Assembly: GCA_947630305.1 (NCBI GenBank)
Contig: CANRHC010000006.1
Coordinates: 1 to 42,712 of the forward strand
Length of the DNA: 42,712 bases
Direction: 5' to 3'
DNA from: an uncultured Bacilli bacterium
GTDB taxonomy: Bacteria; Bacillota_I; Bacilli_A; RF39; UBA660
Shown: positions 32,052 to 42,712 of the stretch, one piece after another
Numbering within the stretch: position 1 is the stretch's first letter
Layout of the letters: each line of letters begins with the position of its first letter
The notes under the pieces: model-generated
Databases searched by the model: none
What the model saw: the letters and a program-made list of their open reading frames with translations, nothing else
What the model was told of the DNA's origin: nothing
Program-made: the position numbers and the translations under genes

Positions 32052-32269
32052 TTGTTTTAAAAATATTATAATTTTTTTTGAAAAATTAAATAAAACTTTA
32101 AAAAATAATTCAATATTGATTAAAATAATTATTTTATACAAATTATATATTATAAAAAATTTTAAAAAAATTATAAAAAAAACTTAGAGTTACAATAATT
32201 TATAAAAAAAATTTAATAATAATACTTAAATATATCATTTATAAAAAAATCTCAAAAAGTTATAAACAA

Positions 32270-32285
32270 TGTTTCACGTGAAACA
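32270..32285. promoter_or_regulatory. parS site 2
   Basis: Perfect TGTTTCACGTGAAACA; the palindrome extends to 26 bases (32265-32290). TTATAAACA, a DnaA-box-like word, directly abuts it at 32260-32268. Confidence 0.95.
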
Positions 32286-32506
32286 TTGTTTGAAAATATT
32301 ATAATTTTTTTTGAAAAATTAAATAAAACTTTAGAAGATAATTCAATATTGATTAAAATTATTTTTATACAAATTATATATTATAGAATATTTAAAAAAA
32401 AATTATTAAAAAAACTTAGAGTTACGATAATTTATAAAAAAAATTTTGATAATAATACTTAATATATATATATATTTTATAAAAAATTTTAAAAAGTTAT
32501 AAACAA

Positions 32507-32522
32507 TGTTTCACGTGAAACA
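32507..32522. promoter_or_regulatory. parS site 3
   Basis: Perfect TGTTTCACGTGAAACA; the palindrome extends to 26 bases (32502-32527). TTATAAACA precedes it at 32497-32505. Confidence 0.95.
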
Positions 32523-32739
32523 TTGTTTTAAAAATATTATAATTTTTTTTTGAAAAATTAAATAAAACTTTAGAAAATAATTCAATATTGATTAAAATTA
32601 TTTTTATACAAATTATATATTATAGAATATTTAAAAAAAATATTAAAAAAACTTAGAGTTACGATAATTTATAAAAAAATTTTGATAATAATACTTAAAT
32701 ATATCATTTATAAAAAAAATTTCAAAAAGTTATAAACAA

Positions 32740-32755
32740 TGTTTCACGTGAAACA
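32740..32755. promoter_or_regulatory. parS site 4
   Basis: Perfect TGTTTCACGTGAAACA; the palindrome extends to 22 bases. TTATAAACA precedes it at 32730-32738. It lies directly behind the gyrA terminator. Confidence 0.95.
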
Positions 32756-32792
32756 TTGAAAAAGATATTACTTATTCAGCAATATCTTTTTC
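32753..32792 (-). terminator. gyrA terminator
   Basis: GAAAAAGATATT (32758-32769) and AATATCTTTTTC (32781-32792) form a 12-bp stem with an 11-base loop. The stem itself ends in the T run, and it spans the gyrA stop codon. Confidence 0.7.
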
Positions 32793-35234
32793 ATCATTAT
32801 CTTCTTCAATAATATCCTTAACTTGATGTTCAACAATACTAATAGTTGAAACAATTTGATGTTCTTTTAAATTGATTAATCTAACACCCTGAGTAACCCG
32901 ACCTAAAACAGAAATTTGATCAAGAGGTAATCTTATAGTCATACCAGTATTAGTAATAATTACAACATCAGAATTATCGCTTACTAATTTAAATGAAGCA
33001 ATGGATCCATTTTTTTCGGTAATATTCAAGGCCTTTACACCCTTACTGCCACGACTAGTAGTTCGATATTCACAAACATTTGTTTGCTTTCCGTATCCCT
33101 TCTCAGTAACTATTAACAATTTATCATCATCATTGGCAACCTCTGCACCAATACAAACACAACCATTATCTAAAGAAATACCTCTTACACCACTAGCGGT
33201 ACGACCCATGACTCTAATTTGATTTTCATTAAACTTAACCATTCTTCCAGAATTTGATCCCAATAAAATCATGTCATCACCAGTCGTTTTTCTAACACTA
33301 ATCAATTCATCATTATCCCGTAATGAAATACATTTCTTACCATTAGTTCTAATTGAATCAAACTCCGAAATAATAGTTTTCTTAACAATACCTTTTTTAG
33401 TGACAAACATCAAATACTTACTAGCCTCTTCCTTACTAATAGTAATTAATGAATTAATAGACTCATCTTTATCAATTTGTAATAAGTTAATAACTGGTAA
33501 TCCCTTTGATTGACGATTAAATTCAGGTATCTCATACCCCTTTAATCTATAAACCTTACCACGATTAGTAAAGAATAAAATATAATCATGTGTTGATAAG
33601 TTAATTAAATGCTCAACAAAATCATCTTCATTAGTTCCCATTCCTTTAACACCAACACCACCACGATTTTGTGATTTAAATGTATCCACAATAGTCCTTT
33701 TAATGTATCCCTTATTAGTTAAAGCAACCATTACATTTTCAACAGGAATCAAAGACTCATCTTCAATATACTCAATAGCTGTCATATCAATATCAGTACG
33801 CCTTTCATCAGCGTATTTGCGCTTTATTTCCAATAATTCCTCACGAATAATAGCTAAAACCTTTTCATCACTTGCTAATATAGCTTTAAATCTTTCAATT
33901 TCTTTCAATAACTCAGCCAATTCATTTTCAATTTTTTCACGTTCCAAGCCAGTTAATCTTCTAAGACGCATCTCCAAAATAGCTTCAGCCTGTATATCAT
34001 CCAAATTAAATTTAGAAATCAATGTTTCCTTTGCAATAACATCAGTTTCACTATTTCTAATAATGTTAATAACCTCATCAATATTATCTAACGCAATCTT
34101 AAATCCTTCTAAAATATGTACACGATCCATCGCTTTTTTCAAATCAAATTGAGTTCTTCTAATAATAATCTCCTTTTGATAATCAATATACTTACTAATA
34201 ATATCTTTTAAAGGTAACACAACCGGTTTTTGATGATCAAGCATTAAAAAATTAATTCCATAAGTTGTTTGTAATTGAGTGTGCTTATACAAATTATTTA
34301 AAACAACATTAGCATTAGCATCTCTTCTTAAATAAATAACAACTCTAACAGGATTTTCCAAATTCGATTCCTCATGCAAATCAGTAATCCCATCAATTAT
34401 TTTGTCCCTAACTAATTGCCCAATCCTAGATTGAAATTCTGCCTTATTAACCTGATAAGGCAACTCAGTAACAATAATTCGTGATTTACCATTATCCTCT
34501 TCAATTTCAACTCTACCTCTGATAGTAATAGTTCCCCTACCAGTCTCATAAGCCTTCTTAATACCCGAATTTCCCAAAATTGTTGCCCCAGTTGGAAAAT
34601 CAGGACCCTTAATATACTCCATTAATCCATTAGTATCAATCATAGGATTATCAATATAAGCAACACAACCATCAATAACCTCACCTAAATTATGAGGTGG
34701 AATATTTGTAGCCATACCAACAGCAATACCCATCGTACCATTAACTAAAATATTAGGAAATCTACTAGGTAAAATAAGAGGTTCTTGCTCAGTTTCATCA
34801 AAATTAGGCGTAAAATCAACCGTATTTTTACCAATATCACGAACCATTTCCAAAGAAATTTTAGATAACCTAGCCTCAGTATAACGCATTGCCGCAGCAC
34901 CATCACCATCTAAATTACCAAAATTTCCATGACCATCAACAAGCATATGTCTAAAACTAAAAGGTTGAGCCATCCTAACCATTGCTTCATAAATAGAAGA
35001 ATCACCATGAGGATGATATTTTCCCATTACATCCCCAACAATCCTTGCACTCTTACGATGAGGTTTATCAGGAGTATAACCAGCGTCATACATTGAATAC
35101 AAAATTCTTCGATGAACAGGTTTCAAACCATCCCTTAAATCAGGTAATGCCCTAGCCACAATAACACTCATCGAATAATTTAAAAAACTATCTTTAACCT
35201 CAGTTACAATATTATTTTCAATTATCTTGTCCAT
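32772..35234 (-). CDS. gyrA: DNA gyrase subunit A
   Basis: Breakage-reunion subunit of gyrase, forming A2B2 with GyrB. The catalytic tyrosine is Tyr118 ([11 protein letters not shown]). The quinolone-resistance region reads [17 protein letters not shown], with Ser79 and Glu83 at the two common resistance positions, i.e. the sensitive-type residues. The C-terminal beta-pinwheel repeats and the GyrA box (QSKGLP, about 560; usual QRGGKG-like) follow. It is 820 residues. GGGAGG precedes the ATG. It lies 12 bases after gyrB, and is co-transcribed with recF and gyrB. Confidence 0.98.
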   Translation of the reverse strand: MDKIIENNIVTEVKDSFLNYSMSVIVARALPDLRDGLKPVHRRILYSMYDAGYTPDKPHRKSARIVGDVMGKYHPHGDSSIYEAMVRMAQPFSFRHMLVDGHGNFGNLDGDGAAAMRYTEARLSKISLEMVRDIGKNTVDFTPNFDETEQEPLILPSRFPNILVNGTMGIAVGMATNIPPHNLGEVIDGCVAYIDNPMIDTNGLMEYIKGPDFPTGATILGNSGIKKAYETGRGTITIRGRVEIEEDNGKSRIIVTELPYQVNKAEFQSRIGQLVRDKIIDGITDLHEESNLENPVRVVIYLRRDANANVVLNNLYKHTQLQTTYGINFLMLDHQKPVVLPLKDIISKYIDYQKEIIIRRTQFDLKKAMDRVHILEGFKIALDNIDEVINIIRNSETDVIAKETLISKFNLDDIQAEAILEMRLRRLTGLEREKIENELAELLKEIERFKAILASDEKVLAIIREELLEIKRKYADERRTDIDMTAIEYIEDESLIPVENVMVALTNKGYIKRTIVDTFKSQNRGGVGVKGMGTNEDDFVEHLINLSTHDYILFFTNRGKVYRLKGYEIPEFNRQSKGLPVINLLQIDKDESINSLITISKEEASKYLMFVTKKGIVKKTIISEFDSIRTNGKKCISLRDNDELISVRKTTGDDMILLGSNSGRMVKFNENQIRVMGRTASGVRGISLDNGCVCIGAEVANDDDKLLIVTEKGYGKQTNVCEYRTTSRGSKGVKALNITEKNGSIASFKLVSDNSDVVIITNTGMTIRLPLDQISVLGRVTQGVRLINLKEHQIVSTISIVEHQVKDIIEEDNDEKDIAE

Positions 35235-35246
35235 AAACTAACCTCC

Positions 35247-38265
<3,019 letters not shown>

Positions 38266-38315
38266 AAAATTGCCCCTTAATTTTGTAATATAGAAAAATA
38301 ATAGGTAATCTAATA

Positions 38316-38345
38316 CTCCTATACCTAAAATAATTATATCATAAA
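38316..38345 (-). promoter_or_regulatory. Possible recF-gyrBA promoter
   Basis: A TATAAT-type -10 lies in the 38266-38355 gap on the minus strand (within TATGATATAATTATT), with only a poor -35 (TTTAAA) 16 bases upstream. Confidence 0.3.
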
Positions 38346-38355
38346 ATAATATCTT

Positions 38356-38811
38356 TTAAAATGTTTTTTTATCCTTTCGAGACCTTAATTTACTATCTAA
38401 ACGTGAAGAACGTAAAACCTGATTATTTAAACTACCAACCGAAATAGGCAATTTAATTTTAACATGATTATCAAACTCAACCATAACATCCTTACCATCC
38501 CTATACCCCTTTTTAAAATGCTTTAAACTTACCCAACAATTAACATTATTTCTAATCGAAGAAGTTGGAAAAAAAATCAAATTATTACTTTCCTCAACAA
38601 TAATCGGTGCCTTATAATTAATCCCAATCATTGCCTCAGTACCCTTTCTTCTTCCATCCAAACTACTTCCAAAATATTCACAACTATCCTCCATAATTTT
38701 ATTAGAACCATTTTTCACATAAAAAGATTTATCATTTTCATAAACCCTTGATAATTTATCATTACAAGCAACAATAGCTAACGTTTCATCATTAATTTCA
38801 TAACGTTCCAT
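38356..38811 (-). CDS. comK: ComK-family competence transcription factor
   Basis: ComK activates DNA-uptake genes by binding AT-boxes in the minor groove. Clear family motifs run through the protein: CEYFGSSLDGRRKGTEAMIG (about 44-63), NYKAPIIVEESNNLIFFPT, NCWVSLKHFKKG, and LPISVGSLNNQVLRSSRLDSKL near the end. It is 151 residues against 192 in B. subtilis. The part lost is the C-terminal tail that there binds MecA for degradation. Position is unusual: it lies between dnaN and recF, where the S4-domain gene yaaA is expected. GGGGG precedes the ATG. Confidence 0.88.
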   Translation of the reverse strand: MERYEINDETLAIVACNDKLSRVYENDKSFYVKNGSNKIMEDSCEYFGSSLDGRRKGTEAMIGINYKAPIIVEESNNLIFFPTSSIRNNVNCWVSLKHFKKGYRDGKDVMVEFDNHVKIKLPISVGSLNNQVLRSSRLDSKLRSRKDKKTF

Positions 38812-38868
38812 AACAATCCCCCAAACTAAATTTAATAATAATATAACACATCAAAAACAAAAAAAATG

Positions 38869-38907
38869 TCGAAAAAAAACTTATCAACAAAAAATTAATA
38901 AGTTTTT
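38869..38907 (-). terminator. dnaN terminator
   Basis: AAAAACTTAT (38875-38884) and ATAAGTTTTT (38898-38907) make a 10-bp stem followed by eight T on the minus strand. A DnaA-box-like TTATCAACA (38881-38889) lies partly in the loop. Confidence 0.7.
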
Positions 38908-40013
38908 ATTGGTAAAATCAATTGAATCAAAGATTCATCAGTTAAAGACTTAACAATAATTGGCTTAACATCATCATTTAACAAAATCAAAACATCATCA
39001 CCATCAATAGTTTTCAAAGCCTCCAACATATACTTAGCCGAAAAAGAAATATCAATATTAGATTTCTCATCAGTATCAACCAACAAAGTTTCTTCAGTCC
39101 TACCAATTTCAGAAGCAGTAGAATTAATAACCATTTGCTTATGTTCAATCTTCATTTTAATAATATTTTTATCCTTACCTTGAGTAAGTAAAGCAGCCCT
39201 ATCCACTGCCCCACCAAAATCATTTTTACCAATCTGCACCAAAATATCAAACTCAGTTGGAATCAAATTAGCAGTATTAGGATAAGTACCTGAAAGCAAA
39301 TTAGATTGAAACTTAATATTCTTATATTGAAATAATACCCGATTATTAAAAATATTAATCATAACATCCTCATCATCAACCAATATCTTTTCCAACTCAA
39401 TAACATTTTTACCAGGAACAACAATATTAACATCAGAAACAATCGGCATTTCCAACTTCAAATTTTTCTTAGCCAAACGATAAGAATCAGTCGCAATACA
39501 CTCCAACAAATCACCCGTAATTTTCAAATTAAGTCCAGTCAAAATAGGTCTTAACTCCTGATTAGAAATAGCAAAAGATGTCTGATTAATAATCTCCTTT
39601 AAAATATTAGCTTTAATAATAATCGGATCTTTTTGAACACTTAACTTAATAGTCGGATAATCATTAGGATCCAAACAATTCAAATTATAAACATTAGATT
39701 CAGAAAAAATCTTAATATTCAAATTATCAACCATTTCAAAATTAACAATCTCACTAGGCATCTTTCTTATAATATCTAAAATATACTTACTACTTATAAT
39801 AGCAACACCATTACAAGATATATCACTAATCAAAGCTTTATCAATAAAAGTCTCAACAGTAAGCTCACTATCACTAGCAAGCAAAGTCAACCCATTATTA
39901 TTCAATTCAAATCTAATTCCATTTAAAACAGGAATTACATTCTTAGTAGAAACCCCTTTTATTACATTCGTTAAATTTTCCAATAATATTCCTTTTTCAA
40001 TTGCAAATTTCAT
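38895..40013 (-). CDS. dnaN: DNA polymerase III beta sliding clamp
   Basis: Ring-shaped processivity clamp made of three similar domains. MKFAIEKGILLENLTNVIKGV, IIDVPVLNG-type NVIPVLNGIRFEL, ATDSYRLAKK (about 180) and the end RSLTDESLIQLILPIKTY pattern are typical. Length is 372. AGAGGA precedes the ATG. It follows dnaA after a 142-base gap in which a DnaA-box-like word TTATCAACC (40148-40156) overlaps the dnaA stop. Confidence 0.98.
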   Translation of the reverse strand: MKFAIEKGILLENLTNVIKGVSTKNVIPVLNGIRFELNNNGLTLLASDSELTVETFIDKALISDISCNGVAIISSKYILDIIRKMPSEIVNFEMVDNLNIKIFSESNVYNLNCLDPNDYPTIKLSVQKDPIIIKANILKEIINQTSFAISNQELRPILTGLNLKITGDLLECIATDSYRLAKKNLKLEMPIVSDVNIVVPGKNVIELEKILVDDEDVMINIFNNRVLFQYKNIKFQSNLLSGTYPNTANLIPTEFDILVQIGKNDFGGAVDRAALLTQGKDKNIIKMKIEHKQMVINSTASEIGRTEETLLVDTDEKSNIDISFSAKYMLEALKTIDGDDVLILLNDDVKPIIVKSLTDESLIQLILPIKTY

Positions 40014-40155
40014 TTCCTCTTCCCTCTTTCTTATTATTTAATAAATATTATTATAATTATTATAACAGTGAATAAAGTGTACAACTAACTAAAATGCCAT
40101 AATATCTACCTAAAACAGAGTATATAACTATTAACATTTCCAAAAAGTTATCAAC

Positions 40156-41514
40156 CTACATCATATTTTGAATATCTTTTAATTGTTTTCCTAAATTCAA
40201 ATTATCCTTCAAATCCTTTTCAATTCGATTACAAGCATGAATAACAGTTGAATGATCTCTACCCCCAAACTCCAAACCAATTCGATTAAAATTTTCATCA
40301 GTTAAAGTTTTAGATAAATACATTCCAATCATTCTAGGATAAGCAATATTAGCACTCTTTCTTTTACCTTTCAAATCATCAACAGTAATTTTAAAATAAG
40401 TTGCCACAGCCTTTTGAATACCTTCAATACTACTATTAGTATAAATATTTTGATTAAAAAAATCACCTAAAGCTTCAATCGCAAAATTTAAATCAATCTT
40501 ATCAGGAACAATCATAGCCGTATAAGTCATTAACCTATTTAATGTTCCTTCCAAATATCTTACATCATTTTGACAATTATTAGCAATATATTCAATAACA
40601 TTCTCATCAATTTTAGTCGAAATTGTCATATTCTTTAACTTAGCTCGCAAAATTTTACAACGTAATTCAAAATCAGGAGGATAAATATCAACCGGAAGAC
40701 CCCACATAAACCTACTTCTAAGTCTTTCTTCTAACAACTTTAAATCATCAGGACTCCGATCAGAACTAATTATAATTTGCTTATTAGCCTGATGTAAAGC
40801 ATTAAAAGTATGAAAAAATTCCTGTTGAGTTTTCTCTGCACCAACTAAATACTGAATATCATCAATTATCAAAACATCAATATCACGATACTTCCTTTTG
40901 AAATCAGCTACAACATCAATATTATCCTTTCCAGAATTATTAGTAATATTAACATAATCATCCTTAAACCAATCACTAGTTGTATATAAAACTTTCTTCT
41001 TAGAATTAGCAACAATATAATTACCAATCGCATGCATCAAATGAGTCTTTCCTAACCCACTTTTACCATAAATAAACAAAGGATTATGAATTTTACCAGG
41101 TTGCTCAGCAACCGCCATACCAGCCACCTTAGCCAGTCGATTAGAATCACCAACTACATAATTTTCAAAATTTAAATTAGGATTTAAATTACTTTGCCAC
41201 TCTTCTTCAACATTTATAGAGTTATCAACATTTTGTTCATAACTAACATCATCTAAATCAACATCTAACTCATCTTTCAACACAAACTCAAAAGTATAAT
41301 TAATATTAGTCAACTTAAAAAAAGTATCATCAATTAAAGAATAATAATTTTCATTTAATATTCGTTTATGAATTTCCATTGGAACTTGAATAACAATCTT
41401 ATCATTACTAATCGAAATTAATTTTAAATCACTAAACCAAGCATGAAAAGAGGCAGAATTGACTTCATTATAAATCTTATCTAAAAATTGTTGCCAAAGA
41501 TTTTGATCAGTCAT
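40156..41514 (-). CDS. dnaA: Chromosomal replication initiator DnaA
   Basis: AAA+ initiator that binds DnaA boxes and opens oriC. Domain I is LWQQFLDKIYNEVNSASFHAWF; a variable domain II follows. Domain III has NPLFIYGKSGLGKTHLMHAI (Walker A, about 147-166), DVLIIDDIQYLVG (Walker B) and RLRSRFMWGLPVDI. Domain IV has the signature FGGRDHSTVIHACNRIE (about 417-433). Length is 452. GGGGTGG precedes the ATG, and oriC lies directly upstream. Confidence 0.99.
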   Translation of the reverse strand: MTDQNLWQQFLDKIYNEVNSASFHAWFSDLKLISISNDKIVIQVPMEIHKRILNENYYSLIDDTFFKLTNINYTFEFVLKDELDVDLDDVSYEQNVDNSINVEEEWQSNLNPNLNFENYVVGDSNRLAKVAGMAVAEQPGKIHNPLFIYGKSGLGKTHLMHAIGNYIVANSKKKVLYTTSDWFKDDYVNITNNSGKDNIDVVADFKRKYRDIDVLIIDDIQYLVGAEKTQQEFFHTFNALHQANKQIIISSDRSPDDLKLLEERLRSRFMWGLPVDIYPPDFELRCKILRAKLKNMTISTKIDENVIEYIANNCQNDVRYLEGTLNRLMTYTAMIVPDKIDLNFAIEALGDFFNQNIYTNSSIEGIQKAVATYFKITVDDLKGKRKSANIAYPRMIGMYLSKTLTDENFNRIGLEFGGRDHSTVIHACNRIEKDLKDNLNLGKQLKDIQNMM

Positions 41515-41574
41515 TTAACCACCCCACTGCTCATTAATTTTTAATTACCAATATTCTAACTCATTTTAAAAAAT

Positions 41575-41865
41575 TAAGAAAGTATATTTTTCATTATAAA
41601 TATAAATTCACAAGTTATTCACAAGTTATCAACCTAAAATATCCCATAAAACAAGTAAAAAAACAACTTATCAACTCTATCAACAAATTTATTATTAACA
41701 TAAATACAAATAGTATATAACTTTATCAACAACTAAGTTAACAAGTTAATAACTTCAAAACAACCCATATTTTACAATAAAAAAACAAAAAAGAAAAGTT
41801 AATAACTATCAACAATTAATTTATTTTTTTTCAAAAACTTAAAAGTTATCCACAAAGGATAATAA
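41575..41865. other. oriC: Replication origin oriC with DnaA boxes
   Basis: The intergenic stretch upstream of dnaA holds two exact DnaA boxes, TTATTCACA (41615-41623) and TTATCCACA (41846-41854). Several one-mismatch forms share a TTATCAAC core: 41626-41634, 41668-41676 and 41723-41731, plus CTATCAACA words near 41677 and 41806. All listed boxes lie on the plus strand. Long A/T-only runs between the groups could serve as unwinding region. Gene context (dnaA-dnaN) and box density support origin function. Confidence 0.85.
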
Positions 41866-41895
41866 TTGACATTCTTAAATTACATCTACTATAAT
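41866..41895 (+). promoter_or_regulatory. Promoter of the broken gene right of oriC
   Basis: Consensus TTGACA (41866-41871), an 18-base spacer and TATAAT (41890-41895). It starts 11 bases after the last DnaA box and points rightward, away from dnaA. Confidence 0.7.
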
Positions 41896-41919
41896 TAAAT
41901 TAAAGAAAGAGGCAAGATT

Positions 41920-42579
41920 ATGAAAAATAATCAAAATGTCAATTAAAAAAACTAAAAAGCAAGACAACTTTTGTTAAATATTTTTCTACAACAACTCAAA
42001 TAGGAGCAATTATATCCATATATTATTTTCATCAAACTTAACTCCTTTTAAACAGGATATAACTAAATATTACATTCCAGCAATTGAAACATTTAATGAC
42101 CAAAATGAACATTCTAAACCTGTTTTAGATTTTACTAAACAACATGACGAAGAAAAAAATTTAAAATTATTATTAGAATATAATACTCCATATGAACCAA
42201 TAAAAAATGGTATGTATAAAAAAATCCACTATACATATTCCTATACAAATAAAGATGAAGAAGATATTAGAAACTTACTTTCTAATCCAATCCTACTAAA
42301 TGATACCTTAACCAAAGAATGTGAATACGTTGAATATGCTAATAATATAAATGAACAAGAAAATTATCCAACCTACAATGCTCAAATCTTAAATAAAGAA
42401 AAATCAACTTATCTATATAATAAGGAAACAAAATCAAAAAATAATTTTTATACTTTAATTTATTGTTTAAATACAATAGTCCTCTTTATTTACTAAAAAA
42501 GAAGTCTTTAAACGACCTTGAACAAATAGAAAATGACATGACAAAATATGAAAAAAAACTTAACTTAATTAAAAAATAA
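41920..42579 (+). pseudogene. Frameshifted gene of unknown function beside oriC
   Basis: An intact promoter and an AAAGAAAGAGG ribosome-binding site lead to an ATG at 41920 that stops after eight codons. The coding signal then moves between frames. LKSKTTFVKYFSTTTQIGAI is read first and ends at a stop near 42045. A longer frame, from about 42020, contains TKYYIPAIETFNDQNEHSKP and runs through KNGMYKKIHYTYSYTNKDEE to a stop at 42496. A third frame adds KSLNDLEQIENDMTKYEKK and stops at 42577-42579. The opening resembles a basic, then hydrophobic N-terminus, so a membrane or secreted protein is possible. The family is not recognised. Confidence 0.6.
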
Positions 42580-42665
42580 ATCCAAATGACTGTCCACCAA
42601 AGCCATTTTAAGTTGACTTTTTCCCATTCTTAATATTATAATCTCACGTTTGACAGTTTTAAAAA

Positions 42666-42712
42666 GGCAAAAACTCTCAATGTCCCTATTTATGAGGGGT
42701 TGAGAGTTTTTT
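42666..42712. terminator. Strong hairpin at the right edge
   Basis: AAAAACTCTCAA (42669-42680) and TTGAGAGTTTTT (42700-42711) form a 12-bp stem, with CCCT and AGGG pairing inside. The T run continues to the window edge on the plus strand. It may end the broken gene or a gene entering from the right. Between 42580 and 42665 a TTGACT/TATAAT promoter-like pair (about 42614 and 42638, spacer 18) points rightward; no gene is seen there. Confidence 0.65.

Larger units (their letters stand above)
32034..32758. repeat. Tandem array: three ~235-bp units bounded by four parS sites
   Basis: The gene-free stretch between gyrA and the SRP RNA contains three near-identical, extremely AT-rich units. Each junction carries a perfect TGTTTCACGTGAAACA. 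Site-to-site distances are 234, 237 and 233 bases. Shared words recur in each unit, such as ATTCAATATTGATTAAAAT, ACAAATTATATATTATA and CTTAGAGTTAC (near 32183, 32415 and 32652). Units 2 and 3 agree best internally (both read TTACGATAAT, unit 1 TTACAATAAT), while units 1 and 3 share a TATATCATTTATAAA end. No open frame runs through them. Confidence 0.95.

Noticed and set aside
32034-32758. CRISPR array
   Set aside because: The regular 16-base palindromes are about 235 bases apart and the spacers are near-identical, which is the opposite of CRISPR; the sequence equals parS.
33001-34152. Several plus-strand open frames inside gyrA (and one inside gyrB near 36309-36566)
   Set aside because: Antisense shadows of strongly conserved genes; no ribosome-binding site or recognisable protein.
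42580-42712. End of an insertion sequence
   Set aside because: An ACTGTC/GACAGT pair and a strong hairpin look suggestive, but no transposase, target duplication or known terminal repeat is visible.

Overview
The window is the replication-origin region of a very AT-rich, spore-forming Firmicute. The likely home is an uncultured Bacilli lineage near the Mollicutes/Erysipelotrichia (RF39-like); this is inference from gene content, not a search. UGA is a normal stop (for example in rpiB and trmN6) and Trp is TGG, so the Mollicutes code is not in use. Almost every gene lies on the minus strand and is transcribed away from oriC, which sits at about 41.52-41.90 kb. The only plus-strand genes are agrB-agrD, a flavodoxin-like gene and a broken gene to the right of oriC.

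Reading leftward from oriC: dnaA, dnaN, a comK homologue (where most Firmicutes have yaaA), recF, gyrB, gyrA. Then comes an AT-rich non-coding block with four perfect parS palindromes that bound three near-identical units of about 235 bp, followed by a small SRP RNA with its own promoter. Next is the classic Bacillus-type block, shortened by losses: tadA, dnaX, ybaB, recR, bofA, holB, ricT, trmN6, pth, mfd, spoVT, metG, tatD, a 3D-domain gene in the yabE position, rsmA, yabG, veg, spoVG, yabP, yabQ, divIC.

From 15.15 kb leftward is the translation/ECF block: two eroded EcfA-like ATPase genes, no ecfT, then truA, rplM and rpsI with good promoters and leaders, a hypothetical gene, rpmE, and a transglutaminase-like gene. 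It continues with rpiB, a DUF1146 gene, spoIID, a SpoIIQ-like gene with a dead LytM domain, and a gene that looks like a very divergent MreB-type protein where spoIIID/mbl would be expected. An agr-type quorum-sensing locus follows, with agrBD and agrCA convergent. The left end has cspA-type, hpf, Fic/GNAT gene debris, secA and the start of one more gene.

Sporulation (spoIID, spoIIQ-like, bofA, spoVT, yabG, yabP, yabQ, spoVG), peptide signalling (agr) and competence control (comK) therefore lie within about 40 kb of oriC. The most unusual items are the tandem parS array, the convergent agr locus with a two-cysteine signal peptide, the ECF ATPase pair without EcfT, and the MreB-like protein. 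No tRNA, rRNA, CRISPR array or intact insertion sequence was seen.
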